Shown here: positions 5,681 to 14,461 of the stretch, in pieces | Layout of the letters: the number at the start of each line of letters is the position of its first letter | Numbering within the stretch: position 1 is the stretch's first letter | DNA from: a virus | Strand: one strand, 5' to 3' | Virus record (IMG/VR): IMGVR_UViG_3300044640_002987 | Location: 1 to 24,404 of that record | Length of the DNA: 24,404 bases | Position numbers and translations under genes: made by a program | The notes under the pieces: model-generated | Databases searched by the model: none | Seen by the model: only the letters and a program-made list of their open reading frames with translations | What the model was told of the DNA's origin: nothing

Positions 5681-8002
5681 TCACTGATCAGTTGGGACAT
5701 CATTTCCCGCCAGCTTGATCCACTGGCTGGGTCTGCCGCCCGTTGGCATGGCGAACACCTCAACCAGGTGGGCGTCCGTTAAGGTACGTAGCACGCCATC
5801 TCGCTGGCGGTGGTCCATGAACTGGGTGCGCCGCGTGAACTCGCTCTTTGACATACCAGCGGCATCGCCATCACGCAGGATTTGCAAAGCGCGCTTGTGG
5901 TTGGACTCGACTTGGTTTTCTGAAACGCGCGCGCTTGCCTCTCGAATAGTCAGCTCGGCACAGTGGCGCGAGAGCGCAATTCCCCAGTGCGCATCGTGGT
6001 CCTCGATCTGGGGTGTCACCGCGTCGCGCGACACAGCGCGAATGAGAGCCAATTTGGTGGCGTTCTCTTCAATGCGCGCCAAGATCGATGAAAAACCGGT
6101 GCCTCGCGACAAGCGAAGCTTTGTCAACAACTCATGGTCAAGCAAGCGAAACGCGTCACGCGCTTGCGCGGTCATCGGGACGACACGCGGATCCACCAGC
6201 ACTTCATCAATCGCGCCCACATCCGTGAGGTTGCCGTTCAACTGACCACCTCCCTGGTGGATCAGCAGCAGTCGGTCGATGAGGTCTTGCGGGGGATCAA
6301 TCGTGCCAAAGAGTTCGTTGCTATTGGGGAAATCGTCCTCGCTCTCCAGAATCAGAAAGCGCGCCAATGAACCGTCGGCCACATTAGACGCCTGTAGCGC
6401 CTGCCAAAAGTGCAAGGGTGTGGTGGTGCCGTAGATGCAAGCGCAGGGCTGGTGAATGGCACGGTGCGCGTTGTTGAGTTGGTTGCTTGCGTACTCAATG
6501 CCAAAGTAAGTCGTGCCTGATGTGGTGTACAGCTCGGTCATCAGGTCCAGGATTTCACACACGTAGCGTGGGGAGCGTTTGCGGTCAGCGGCTGCCGACA
6601 AAAACATACCGAACTCATCTAGCTGAAAAAGAATGGCGGGCTGACGCTGGATGGCCGTCAAAAGACCCGAGCCCGATGCGATCTTGTTGCCACCCAGGTA
6701 TTGCAGCAACCCGGCCTTACGGAACAGCTCATTGATCACGACGCGGCTGTGGTTCTTGCCTGCGCCGCTCTCAGCGATACCTACGACATAAAGGTTCGAG
6801 CGCGTGTTGCTCTCGGTGCGGTACTTGCGCCCCATCAGCGCGCCGATTGCACACAAACTCGCTCCGAGCGCCAGCACGGGTTGTGGACGCTTGGCCGTCG
6901 TTACCATGAGCGCCATCATGTCGGCAATCACGCCGCCCACTTGGTCCCAGCCCGTCGGCAGTGGTTTGGGTGGTGGCAGCACGGGCGGTGCACCTGACAC
7001 ATCAATCGTGATGGGGTTTGTTGTTTGGAGCGTTTGCAACATCTCCTTGGCCGGGTGGTGTCCGTTCATCACAATCTCACCATTGAGCTGTAGATCAGCA
7101 TCCGGAATCCAGCCGTTGTCCAGCGCCAGCTTGTAGATGGTTCCCGCCCCAATGCGCTGAGGCGAAAAGCTCCCCCAACTTTTAGCGGTTGTCTTGGCAT
7201 CGTTTTTACTGGACGACGCAGACCAGGACTCAAAGAGCGGCCACCCCTGCTCGGCAAGCGCACCTTTGATGGCCATGCCAATGCGCACCCAGCTGTCGTA
7301 GTCCAGATCCTGGTTGGGGATGTACTGAAGCGCGTCCTGCACTGCCTCGAACGTGCCGCGTTGCTCGGGCAGATTGGCGAACGCCTCTGGAGACTTCAAA
7401 CCTACAGCCAGACTTTTGGGGCGCATAGATTCGGGGACCATCTCGTACGCCTGGCGCGCAAACTCTCGAGCCTGTTCCTCGGTGATGACAGGCAGTTCTT
7501 CGATTTTCAGGTCGGCCAAGGTTTGCACGGGCCACTCGTAGGGCTTGCCGGTATCCGGGTGAATGCCATAGGCGATGAACTGCTGCCCCACACCCAAGAC
7601 CTCAATGGGCGGGAACTTAAAGCCACTGAAAGGCTGGGCCGCACGGTACACCAGCAATCGCTTGGGGGCGTTGCCGATACGAACTGCAGGTGTGTCGCCC
7701 AGCAGCCGCTTGGCCAAGCCCTCAATCTGAACAGCGATGTCTTTGGACTGCAGCACATCAATGTCGATGCCAATCACCTTGCCTGCGGCAATACCAATGC
7801 CAGCCTCGGGCCAGTCGCCCCAAATGTCGACTTCGTTTTCTGTAGTGTCGCGCTCACAGTGACGGCTCCACTTGGGATAGTCTTGCCAGGCACCCAGGCG
7901 AAACATGCCCGGCTTCTTAGTGCTGGGTTGGATCGGCAAAATGGCATAGCCGCGATCTACGAGCGTGGCCCCAAGATGGGCCATGTAATTATTTGGATTC
8001 AT
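5681..8002 (-). CDS. Phage primase-polymerase / DUF3987-like ATPase
   Basis: 773 aa replication protein. The N-terminal prim-pol domain (to about 190) has the metal-binding IGIDID (D80, D82) and KRLLVYR. A PriCT-2-like primase C-terminal domain follows (YDSWVRIGMAIKGAL, about 235-280). The C-terminal half is a DUF3987/YfjI-type P-loop ATPase with Walker A ESGAGK near 414-420 and Walker B ILFQLDEFG near 458-465. It should prime and possibly unwind phage DNA. ATG at 8002 is chosen because AAGGAA lies just upstream; a TTG at 8014 would overlap the preceding stop. Last gene of the long early operon, 8 bases after the DUF6511-like gene. Intact. Confidence 0.9.
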   Translation of the reverse strand: MNPNNYMAHLGATLVDRGYAILPIQPSTKKPGMFRLGAWQDYPKWSRHCERDTTENEVDIWGDWPEAGIGIAAGKVIGIDIDVLQSKDIAVQIEGLAKRLLGDTPAVRIGNAPKRLLVYRAAQPFSGFKFPPIEVLGVGQQFIAYGIHPDTGKPYEWPVQTLADLKIEELPVITEEQAREFARQAYEMVPESMRPKSLAVGLKSPEAFANLPEQRGTFEAVQDALQYIPNQDLDYDSWVRIGMAIKGALAEQGWPLFESWSASSSKNDAKTTAKSWGSFSPQRIGAGTIYKLALDNGWIPDADLQLNGEIVMNGHHPAKEMLQTLQTTNPITIDVSGAPPVLPPPKPLPTGWDQVGGVIADMMALMVTTAKRPQPVLALGASLCAIGALMGRKYRTESNTRSNLYVVGIAESGAGKNHSRVVINELFRKAGLLQYLGGNKIASGSGLLTAIQRQPAILFQLDEFGMFLSAAADRKRSPRYVCEILDLMTELYTTSGTTYFGIEYASNQLNNAHRAIHQPCACIYGTTTPLHFWQALQASNVADGSLARFLILESEDDFPNSNELFGTIDPPQDLIDRLLLIHQGGGQLNGNLTDVGAIDEVLVDPRVVPMTAQARDAFRLLDHELLTKLRLSRGTGFSSILARIEENATKLALIRAVSRDAVTPQIEDHDAHWGIALSRHCAELTIREASARVSENQVESNHKRALQILRDGDAAGMSKSEFTRRTQFMDHRQRDGVLRTLTDAHLVEVFAMPTGGRPSQWIKLAGNDVPTDQ

Positions 8003-8010
8003 GCGTTCCT

Positions 8011-8334
8011 TCAAAATGGTGGGTCATCTGCATAGGCAGTGCGAAGTGAGTCTTGAAAGGCGGTCACGACCACATCAATCAAGGTTGACCACTCCACTGC
8101 GGTGAAGGTGGCCAAGTCTGTTTTGGCAAGTGACTCGACGTACTCGCCCCCTGTCTGGCAGGCCGCCGCCAGAGCATTGGTTTCATGTTGGTTTGGATCA
8201 ATCATTCCCTTTAGCCTTGCTGCAATGTTTTGACAGCGCCTGGAACACAACTTCACGCTGGGCGCATCGATACGGATCAAACAAGGCGCGAACCCATACC
8301 CTCGGGCATCGCGCCTGCAAATGGCGCACATCAT
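8011..8334 (-). CDS. DUF6511-like small cysteine-rich phage protein (107 aa)
   Basis: The N-terminus MMCAICRRDARGYGF with a later KLCSRRCQNI gives a C-x2-C ... C-x3-C pattern suggesting a zinc ribbon. It is followed by GMIDPNQHETNAL and a helical C-terminal part with WSTLIDVVVTAFQDSLR. I recognise the layout as the phage family DUF6511 (from memory). Function is unknown. It sits between the helicase and the primase/ATPase with gaps of 14 and 8 bases, so a replication accessory role is reasonable inference. Two adjacent ATG codons (8334 and 8331) open it. Confidence 0.78.
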   Translation of the reverse strand: MMCAICRRDARGYGFAPCLIRIDAPSVKLCSRRCQNIAARLKGMIDPNQHETNALAAACQTGGEYVESLAKTDLATFTAVEWSTLIDVVVTAFQDSLRTAYADDPPF

Positions 8335-8348
8335 TTATGCGCCCGACA

Positions 8349-9923
8349 TCAAAAGCGCGCGCCAACGATTTCTGTGTAACGCCCGCTGGGGCGCACCGCG
8401 ATCTGAGAGGGGCACTTGAGACGCTGCGATACTGCCAAGGCTTCATCAACACCACGCGGAAGTGGCAAGCCCGGTGCGCGGTTGGCCCACCAACTGGCAG
8501 CCTTTTGCCGCGCATAGCCCTGGTGCTCAATGCAAACCCACTCACTGTGGGAACTCAGTCCACTCCAGTAATCGACTCGAAGTGACGGCGGCTTGCCAGT
8601 CTTGTCGTGCCGGGCATAGCTGACCCGTGTCACGGGCACCCACTCGGGTGGACCGCCAGAGAGGATGTCCAAAGTGCTGGCTTTGGCGTCAATCTTGATT
8701 TGTGGCTCCGGGAACATGTGGCCACAGTCGGGGCACTGACGTACCGCCGCGTGCACGATGCTGTCGCACTCAGGGCAGGCTTTGGTGGGCGCATCGCCGT
8801 CTTCACCCGCTTTGGGCGTCTTGGGCTTGATGGCGTCAATGGGACCGTGTCGCGCAATGTTCCCGGCGAAGTCGAGCACCAAGCAGTCGGTCTTGCCCGG
8901 TGCAAGGCGGCAACCACGCCCCACGATCTGTACATACAAGCCCGCCGACTTGGTCGGACGCAGCATGGCAATCAGGTCTACCGCAGGAGCGTTAAAGCCC
9001 GTCGTCAAAACATTGGCATTGGTCAGGCACTGAATCCGTCCGGCCTTGAAGTCATTGATGATGGCCTCACGCTGGGCGCTGGGCGTATCGCCCACAATCG
9101 TCTCGCAGGTAACTCCTCTGCTGCGCACCGCATCACGCACGTGGTACGCATGGTCCACGCCAGCACAGAAGATCAGCCAGCTTTTGCGGTTTGTTGAGTA
9201 AGAGAAGATTTCATTGACTGCGCTTTGTGTGATCGAGTCCTGGTCAATGGCCGCTTCCAAATCCTTCGGAATGAACTCACCGCCGCGCGTACCCACACCA
9301 GTGAGGTCAATTTGCGTTGCCATGCGTTTGGAGATCAGTGGCGAAAGGTAGTGGTCATCAATCAACTCACGCACCGAAACCTCGTAGGCGATGTCAGTGA
9401 AGATGGCCTCACTACCTTCATGCAGCAACCCAGAGTCCAGGCGGTATGGCGTGGCCGTCAGGCCAATCACCTTGAGCATGGGGTTAATGCGCTTCAAGCC
9501 ATCAAGAAACTTGCGGTACATCGTGTTTGAGGAACGCGGGATCAAATGCGCTTCATCAATCAACACCAGGTCGCACTGCTGAACGTCATACACACGCTTG
9601 TGAATGGACTGGATGCCAGCAAACAAAATCTGCGCACGAATCTCTCGCTTCTTAAGTCCAGCTGAATAAATCCCTGCCGGGGCTTGCGGCCAAAGCTTTT
9701 TGAGTTCGGCAAAGTTCTGCTCAATCAGCTCACGCACATGAGTCACGATCAGGATGCGCTGATCTGGAAAGGCTTTCAGTACGCCTTCAACAAAGGTGGC
9801 CATGACGAGGGACTTGCCACCAGCGGTGGGAATCACCACCAGCGGGTTACCGCTCTCATCTTGGAAATAGTTGTAGATGCCTTGGATGGCAGCACTTTGG
9901 TAGGGGCGGAGGGAAAAGCTCAT
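8349..9923 (-). CDS. DEAD/DEAH-box superfamily 2 helicase
   Basis: 524 aa SF2 helicase. Motif I is TAGGKS (33-38), motif II DEAH (123-126), motif III TATPYR (156-161) and motif VI QIVGRGCR in the second RecA-like domain. A C-terminal zinc-ribbon-like segment CPECDSIVHAAVRQCPDCGH follows, then a domain with AARWW-like repeats (KAASWWANRA) as in phage UvsW/XPB-like helicases. It likely remodels replication or recombination intermediates. ATG at 9923 with AAGGAG 7 bases upstream. Downstream of the Cas4/RecB-like nuclease by 45 bases, same operon. Confidence 0.93.
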   Translation of the reverse strand: MSFSLRPYQSAAIQGIYNYFQDESGNPLVVIPTAGGKSLVMATFVEGVLKAFPDQRILIVTHVRELIEQNFAELKKLWPQAPAGIYSAGLKKREIRAQILFAGIQSIHKRVYDVQQCDLVLIDEAHLIPRSSNTMYRKFLDGLKRINPMLKVIGLTATPYRLDSGLLHEGSEAIFTDIAYEVSVRELIDDHYLSPLISKRMATQIDLTGVGTRGGEFIPKDLEAAIDQDSITQSAVNEIFSYSTNRKSWLIFCAGVDHAYHVRDAVRSRGVTCETIVGDTPSAQREAIINDFKAGRIQCLTNANVLTTGFNAPAVDLIAMLRPTKSAGLYVQIVGRGCRLAPGKTDCLVLDFAGNIARHGPIDAIKPKTPKAGEDGDAPTKACPECDSIVHAAVRQCPDCGHMFPEPQIKIDAKASTLDILSGGPPEWVPVTRVSYARHDKTGKPPSLRVDYWSGLSSHSEWVCIEHQGYARQKAASWWANRAPGLPLPRGVDEALAVSQRLKCPSQIAVRPSGRYTEIVGARF

Positions 9924-9968
9924 GACGGGACTCCTTTTTCAATTGCGTTTAGGTTTGCGGTTGGGGAT

Positions 9969-10922
9969 TCAGTTGGCGGCGTGCTTGTTCAAACCGGCAT
10001 CGCGCCAGCGAACTCCATTGGTAAATTCGTAGTCAACCCAGTCGTCACCCGCATCGACTTGTAATGCAGGAACAAGTGGCGGCAGGTACAGGTGTTGCTC
10101 ACAGCCCGTACGCTGATCAACGTCGGTCAGACGTTTTTGATGCCGGTCGCAATGCCAACCGCCATCCACGGGTGTTGAGTGCATGCAAGTACGGCAATTG
10201 ATCGCAGGTGCCAACACGCTGTTACCGCTTGCATGGCAAACCGGTGCGTGATCACACATGCGGCACTGATACCAACTGGGGTCCTCGCTGATGCGTGGCA
10301 GTGGGGTTTGGGCAAAGATGATTCGCCGCGCTTTTTCCAGAAGTTGCTCTGCATAAGTGACATCTGCCTCCACGCGTTCGACATACAGGTCATCGGTGTC
10401 CTTGTTCACAGCCAAGTACATCGCTCGGGAAATGCCCATCAGGTGCATGTAGATTTGCATCTGGGCAAAGTGCTGCGGTTTGGACTCGCGTACCTTCTTG
10501 GCCACCAGATCGCCAAAGCTCTTGTTGGAGTGCGTCTTGAACTCCAGCACGTGCCAGGCTTTAGGTGCTTCAAGCAAATTGATGGCAACGCCATCGAGCG
10601 AACCTCCAAAGTGGCCGCCATGGGCTTGCACACGAAACTGGCGTCCAGTCTCTGGATCGACTTCGAGCACAGTGGCACCGGTGCGCCGCAGGTTCAGCAC
10701 CAGGCGCGCCTCCTCCAATTGACCGGTTTCAAACAAGCGAAGAAGTCGGCCTGGGTGCTTGCTGCGCGTGACCCAGCGAAAGTCGTACCAAAGCGCTCGC
10801 TCGCATTCCTTGCCGATCAGGGACGCGCCAAGGTGGCTGCGAAACCCATCACTGGCATCTGCTTCATAGCCAGAGAAAATGGCCTCGCGGGTAAGACTTG
10901 TGATGGCGGGCAGGTCAGCCAT
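9969..10922 (-). CDS. PD-(D/E)XK nuclease with Cas4/AddB-like cysteine set
   Basis: 317 aa. Nuclease core: D110 in GGSLDGVAIN, E127-x-K129 in VLEFKTHS, then QMQIYMHLMG (QxxxY). C40 in GKECERALWY together with C220-x2-C223-x5-C229 forms the split four-cysteine pattern that holds a 4Fe-4S cluster in Cas4, AddB and related exonucleases. A second C-terminal cysteine cluster (NCRTC, WHC, GCEQH) may bind zinc. No Cas genes are nearby, so this is a phage recombination exonuclease partnered with the Sak4-type ATPase and DUF669 protein. ATG at 10922 overlaps the preceding stop by 8 bases and has AGGGGG upstream; a longer reading to 11012 is not supported. Confidence 0.88.
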   Translation of the reverse strand: MADLPAITSLTREAIFSGYEADASDGFRSHLGASLIGKECERALWYDFRWVTRSKHPGRLLRLFETGQLEEARLVLNLRRTGATVLEVDPETGRQFRVQAHGGHFGGSLDGVAINLLEAPKAWHVLEFKTHSNKSFGDLVAKKVRESKPQHFAQMQIYMHLMGISRAMYLAVNKDTDDLYVERVEADVTYAEQLLEKARRIIFAQTPLPRISEDPSWYQCRMCDHAPVCHASGNSVLAPAINCRTCMHSTPVDGGWHCDRHQKRLTDVDQRTGCEQHLYLPPLVPALQVDAGDDWVDYEFTNGVRWRDAGLNKHAAN

Positions 10923-11316
10923 GGTGTCCCCCTTGGCTCGCATGCAAGTCACGCGCACGCTGCACCAAGCCCGCCCACTCTTGGTCATTGCAGTTTTCAC
11001 GGACCACTTCAATCAAGGTGTCTTTGAAGGCATCACGGTGCTTGGGCGCAGCGCGCTTATCAAAGGTCGCAAGATGCACAGTCACCTGCGCCAGCTCCTG
11101 CTGCTTTAAACGCAGCGCGGTTTTGGCGCGGTGGAACCAGGCAGCATCAAGCGTCTTCTTCTCCGTTTGCCGCCGGATGTCAGTCGTTGCGATCTGAATA
11201 CGAATGGAAGCAATCTCGCCTTGCAGCGCCGCCATTCGCTCGCGACAGCCCTGCGCAGAGTCCGGCAGGTGAACCGGCTCAAGCGCGTGTTGATGCAATG
11301 TGAAGTGTTCGTGCAT
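10915..11316 (-). CDS. Coiled-coil phage protein of unknown function (133 aa)
   Basis: The central part (about 25-90, MAALQGEIASIRIQIATTD through RLKQQELAQVTVHL) is strongly helical and coiled-coil-like. The C-terminus has RDAFKDTLIEVVRENC and WAGLVQRARDLHAS. ATG at 11316 with GAGG 9 bases upstream. It lies between the DUF669 and Cas4/RecB-like genes and overlaps the latter by 8 bases. I do not recognise the family. Its place in the cassette suggests an accessory to recombination, which is inference only. Confidence 0.75.
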   Translation of the reverse strand: MHEHFTLHQHALEPVHLPDSAQGCRERMAALQGEIASIRIQIATTDIRRQTEKKTLDAAWFHRAKTALRLKQQELAQVTVHLATFDKRAAPKHRDAFKDTLIEVVRENCNDQEWAGLVQRARDLHASQGGHHG

Positions 11317-11327
11317 GCAGTGGGACC

Positions 11328-11840
11328 TCAGGCTTGGCGCTTCCAGGGCAGTCCGTTGGCAGCAGGCGTTGCTGTAGCAACGGCAGGACGCGCTGGCGGG
11401 TTGGCTGGACCAGTGCTGAATGTGGGGGCGTTTGCAGCCTGACCGCTGCGAGGCAGGTAGCGGACCGAGTTGCTCTCGCCGTACATGCCCTTCGGGGGGC
11501 GCACACGCACATCAGCAATCAATGGAATGAGGTGCAACTGCTCCGAATTGCTGACCTGCAACTTGCCAACGGCACGGCAGATAGATGACAGCGTGCGCTG
11601 TGCGATTTGCACAGCATCTGCATTGGCATTGATGAGGTTCAGGCGATCAAAGAGCTTGCGGCCTGCGTACTGCCCCTCAATGACATCCACCTCAAGGTAG
11701 AGGTACTGGCCCATGCCGTCTTTGGTTGCACGCATTTCGCTTGCAACAATTTGGGCGAGGTATTTACCGGGTGGCAGGACTTCGTAGCCGCTGCTGGGTT
11801 CAACTGAGGATGCGTCGAAAGTTTGTCCGAATGAAGCCAT
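11328..11840 (-). CDS. DUF669 single-stranded-DNA-binding-like protein
   Basis: 170 aa. It opens with MASFGQTFDASSVEPSSGYE and continues LPPGKYLAQIVASEM, GQYLYLEVDVIEGQYAGRK, LFDRLNLINANADAVQIAQR. That is the DUF669 pattern, a phage OB-fold family regarded as an SSB substitute. The C-terminal tail is Pro/Ala-rich and disordered. It should coat ssDNA and load the Sak4-type ATPase encoded just upstream. The gap to that gene is 22 bases. No catalytic motif is expected or seen. Confidence 0.9.
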   Translation of the reverse strand: MASFGQTFDASSVEPSSGYEVLPPGKYLAQIVASEMRATKDGMGQYLYLEVDVIEGQYAGRKLFDRLNLINANADAVQIAQRTLSSICRAVGKLQVSNSEQLHLIPLIADVRVRPPKGMYGESNSVRYLPRSGQAANAPTFSTGPANPPARPAVATATPAANGLPWKRQA

Positions 11841-11862
11841 GGTGTTTTCTCCTATTTCAATT

Positions 11863-12657
11863 TCAGGTGGTGGGGTTGGTGGGGGTGACTGGGTTGGCGA
11901 TCAACATGGGCTTGATCACATCGGGCATGGCCTGGGCAAAGGACTGCCAGTCCAGTGGCAGGGTCTCAGGAAGGCCATAGCGGTTCTTGGCCAAAAAGGC
12001 TGGGCGCTCGGCGGTGTGAATCACCCGCTCGCCCGAGCCCATGGCGCGGTTTACTTTTTTGTTGAAGCCGACATCGGCCTTCACGGTGGAGATGCGGTAG
12101 TTGGCAAACAGCACGATGTCGGAGTGCTCTTGCATCAGCGCCGCTGCGCGGGTGTGCAACTTGATGACGTACCGGTCGTAGGGGTCGTGCTCAGGCGAGT
12201 CAAAACGCTTGATGTCGGTGTGCGCGATTTGCACAACAGTCATGCCACGGTCGTCACGCAGGGCGTTCAGGCCGTCGATGTACTGACGCCACAGGCTCAA
12301 AGCGGCCACGTAGCCTTTGCCATACCCGGCGTCTTCAATCGATCCCCAGCCGTTGTCGCGGCAGGCCTTGCCCCAAACCAAGGGTTCAAGCCAGTCCACG
12401 CTGTCGATCACCACGGTTTTGAAGTCATGGTCTTCGGTGTACAGCGAGGCCAGTGACTCAAGGACTTCCTCAAACGTGCGTGCAAGCGGAAAGCTAGCTG
12501 CCGGAATTGTTCCCAGACCGTCTTCCGTTTGCACGAACACAGGTTTGCTGGCTTCTGCGGCGAAGGTGGTTTTACCAACGCCTGCAACACCGTGAATCAG
12601 AATGCGGGGTGGCTTGGGCGTATTGGCGCGTGTAAGTTGTGCAAGTGAAATGGCCAT
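11863..12657 (-). CDS. Sak4-type RecA-like ATPase (AAA_24)
   Basis: 264 aa P-loop ATPase. Walker A is GVAGVGKT (23-30) and Walker B FKTVVIDSVDW with D85. Later come VVQIAHTDIKRFDSP and the KLHTRAAALM helix. This is the pattern of phage Sak4/AAA_24 proteins, which act as single-strand annealing or strand-exchange recombinases with a dedicated SSB. The true start is the ATG at 12657, which overlaps the preceding TGA by one base; the reading frame is open further upstream to 12861 but only through the neighbouring gene. Recombination module with DUF669 and the Cas4/RecB-like nuclease. Confidence 0.9.
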   Translation of the reverse strand: MAISLAQLTRANTPKPPRILIHGVAGVGKTTFAAEASKPVFVQTEDGLGTIPAASFPLARTFEEVLESLASLYTEDHDFKTVVIDSVDWLEPLVWGKACRDNGWGSIEDAGYGKGYVAALSLWRQYIDGLNALRDDRGMTVVQIAHTDIKRFDSPEHDPYDRYVIKLHTRAAALMQEHSDIVLFANYRISTVKADVGFNKKVNRAMGSGERVIHTAERPAFLAKNRYGLPETLPLDWQSFAQAMPDVIKPMLIANPVTPTNPTT

Positions 12658-13181
12658 CACACACCCCCACCAAAGTGACTGTCGTTGGCAGCGTCGGGGA
12701 TTTCTCCGGCCTTGATCTGCTCGAGCTTGTAGCTTGGCTTGCCCGTTTTGAGCGTGCGTGCAGGTTCGAACAGATCGCGGATGCCGGGTGGCCAGGCGTT
12801 GTACTTGGACTCGGCGACTTTGATTTCGATGCCGACATAGTTCTCCGGGTCCTCGCCCCACTTGCGCAACGCTTCCACGGCTTCTTTGAGCTTGACCTGG
12901 TTGTATTCAGGTCGCTTGGGCAAATCGGCGACGACCATGTAGCCATCGACCTCAAAGCGCACAGTGCCGGTGGACTTGCCAGCCTCTTGGCGAAGCTGCT
13001 GGGCATGACCGCCCAAGCGACTGTGCAAGGTGGACTGCAATGCGTTGAGGTACAAAGCGGCAGTGTCTTTGGCAGCAGTGACCTGCTTGATCATCCGGTC
13101 AAGGTCTGGTAGCGGGAGCTTTTCAAGCTCGTTCATGTAAAGCTGGCCTATTTCATCCAGCACTTCTGGTTCGGGCGTCAT
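12657..13181 (-). CDS. Conserved phage protein of unknown function (174 aa)
   Basis: The N-terminal half is helical (DLDRMIKQVTAAKDTAALYL). The middle has a beta segment STGTVRFEVDGYMVVADLP followed by KLKEAVEALRKWGEDPENY, and the end has AWPPGIRDLFEPARTLKTG. I have seen this arrangement in proteins encoded beside Sak4-type ATPases in proteobacterial phages but cannot give a function. ATG at 13181 with AGAGGA just upstream. Stop and next start overlap as TGATG, so it is translationally coupled to the ATPase. A role in recombination is inference. Confidence 0.8.
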   Translation of the reverse strand: MTPEPEVLDEIGQLYMNELEKLPLPDLDRMIKQVTAAKDTAALYLNALQSTLHSRLGGHAQQLRQEAGKSTGTVRFEVDGYMVVADLPKRPEYNQVKLKEAVEALRKWGEDPENYVGIEIKVAESKYNAWPPGIRDLFEPARTLKTGKPSYKLEQIKAGEIPDAANDSHFGGGV

Positions 13182-13195
13182 GGGTCCTCTTTCTT

Positions 13196-13621
13196 TCAGT
13201 GGGGCTTTGGGTTGCTTGGAGCCATCTGCGCGATACGCAGCTGGGTACGGATTTCGGGGGGCTTCAAAGGGGAGCTGGAGCGCATGGCCATGTATCGGTA
13301 GTGGTCGTCGCCCACCTTTTGGCTAAACAGGTGCACCAGCCCAAGTTCACAGGCGATCCAGGCGCGCCGTGCGACGGAGTGAATTCGTGCGCGATCTTTG
13401 GTGGTCAGGTCGCTGCTGGTCTCAGAGCGATCGCGCAGCAACAGGCCTTCGTGGTACTGAATGCAATGGCCAACGAGCGCACTAGCTACCCAGTCACACA
13501 GATTGGCCTCTGACAGTTTTTCAATAGGTACGTAAACCGGCTGCAGCGCTGCGCGGCCAATATCAACACCCAGACCCAAGTGGCTGCGTGAGGTTTCAAT
13601 CAGGTCGTTTTTGTAATTCAT
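13196..13621 (-). CDS. Phage protein of unknown function (141 aa)
   Basis: Start placed at the ATG at 13621 (MNYKNDLIETSRSHL) because GGAG lies 6 bases upstream; the frame is open to an alternative start at 13651. The protein has LCDWVASALVGHCIQYHEG and RARIHSVARRAWIACELGLVHL, both amphipathic helices, and a Pro-rich tail. No motif recognised. It lies 14 bases upstream of the 174 aa gene in the same operon. Confidence 0.72.
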   Translation of the reverse strand: MNYKNDLIETSRSHLGLGVDIGRAALQPVYVPIEKLSEANLCDWVASALVGHCIQYHEGLLLRDRSETSSDLTTKDRARIHSVARRAWIACELGLVHLFSQKVGDDHYRYMAMRSSSPLKPPEIRTQLRIAQMAPSNPKPH

Positions 13622-13704
13622 CAAATCTCCGGGCGTGAGTTGGCCTACCACCGCTGCCCAAGGGGGCGCGGAGTTTGCAGGTGTTAAAGGTTTTTACTGA
13701 GCGA

Positions 13705-13728
13705 GGGTGCTGTTTTTCTCAGCCACCC
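13705..13728 (-). terminator. Bulged hairpin after the sigma-like gene
   Basis: On the minus strand GGGTGGCTG, a 7-base A-rich loop, then CAGCACCC pair with one bulged G. No U-run follows, so a true terminator is doubtful. It may be a partial terminator or an RNA processing structure separating the sigma-like gene from the recombination genes. Confidence 0.3.
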
Positions 13729-13737
13729 CGCGATCGG

Positions 13738-14436
13738 TCAGGCAGCAGTCCTGATGCCGAACATGCGCAGGTGCATTTGCAGGTCGGCGACGCGGCGGTA
13801 AAACGTGGCGGTGGACATACCGCAGGCTTTGGATGCCGTCGGAAGGTCCTGGTGCGAAGCAAGCAAGTCCAAGAGTTCGACTTGTTCTTCGCTCATGTGC
13901 GCCAGCGCTGTCTCCAGGTCGTGAAGAGTGTTGGAGTTTGAAAAGAGATCGTCGTCCCCATCAAACCATTGCGTTCTGTGATTTGATTCGCTTGAACCGA
14001 TGGGCGCAGCATCGTCGTCATTGGCCGCGTCCTGTGTCTGGTCCATACCTTGTCGTACTTGGCTGATGTTGACGATCTCCAGCGTGTCAACGTCCGCACC
14101 CGATGCAAAGGTCAAGCGCTCTCTGTCTGTTTTGCGGGCCTTGAGAAATTCAGCAGTGCGGTGCTCGGACACCAAACCGGTAAATGTGCCGGGGCTGCCC
14201 TTCTCGGGGTTAAATTGAGCTTCACGTTCAAGAAGGTCAAGCAAGATTTCTTGATACAGATCTTCCCGCTCGGATGTGCTCAGCCGGGCTGAAACAGCTG
14301 CTCTGTATGTGCGGGTCTTGGCTGCATTGACTGCAGCGCGGAAGTACGGGTCGTTGGCTGCATCACGGATGATGCGGGGACTGCGCACGACAGTCGTGTA
14401 TGAAGTATTTTCCTGGCCGTCTTCGAATTGCAACAT
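13738..14436 (-). CDS. Sigma-70-like transcription factor of phage origin (232 aa)
   Basis: Residues 55-100 (EREDLYQEILLDLLE, FNPEKGSPGTF, RTAEFLKARK) match sigma region 2 in style, including the DLxQE-like core-binding helix. The C-terminus (about 190-225) has LLDLLASHQDLPTASKACG, then MSTATFYRRVADLQMHL, a region 4-like HTH. Between them is an acidic linker (DDDAAPIGSSES, DGDDDLF). Layout and size fit ECF-type sigma or late-gene regulators. It may redirect RNA polymerase to phage promoters. ATG at 14436 with AAGG upstream. Two matched palindromes lie upstream at 14499-14531, so its expression is probably regulated. Confidence 0.78.
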   Translation of the reverse strand: MLQFEDGQENTSYTTVVRSPRIIRDAANDPYFRAAVNAAKTRTYRAAVSARLSTSEREDLYQEILLDLLEREAQFNPEKGSPGTFTGLVSEHRTAEFLKARKTDRERLTFASGADVDTLEIVNISQVRQGMDQTQDAANDDDAAPIGSSESNHRTQWFDGDDDLFSNSNTLHDLETALAHMSEEQVELLDLLASHQDLPTASKACGMSTATFYRRVADLQMHLRMFGIRTAA

Positions 14437-14461
14437 GTCATTACCTTTTCGTTTTCGTGTA

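Noticed and set aside
10923-11012. N-terminal extension of the nuclease frame
   Set aside because: It overlaps the coiled-coil gene and lacks a ribosome site; the ATG at 10922 has AGGGGG 5 bases upstream.
10179-11027. 282-codon plus-strand open frame
   Set aside because: Mirror of the Cas4/RecB-like nuclease gene; low-complexity composition typical of antisense frames in GC-rich DNA.
11839-12456. 205-codon plus-strand open frame
   Set aside because: Antisense to the Sak4-type ATPase, whose Walker motifs are clear; no start signal.
12658-12861. N-terminal extension of the ATPase frame
   Set aside because: Arg-rich nonsense reading through the neighbouring 174 aa gene; the ATG at 12657 coupled to the preceding stop fits the family start.
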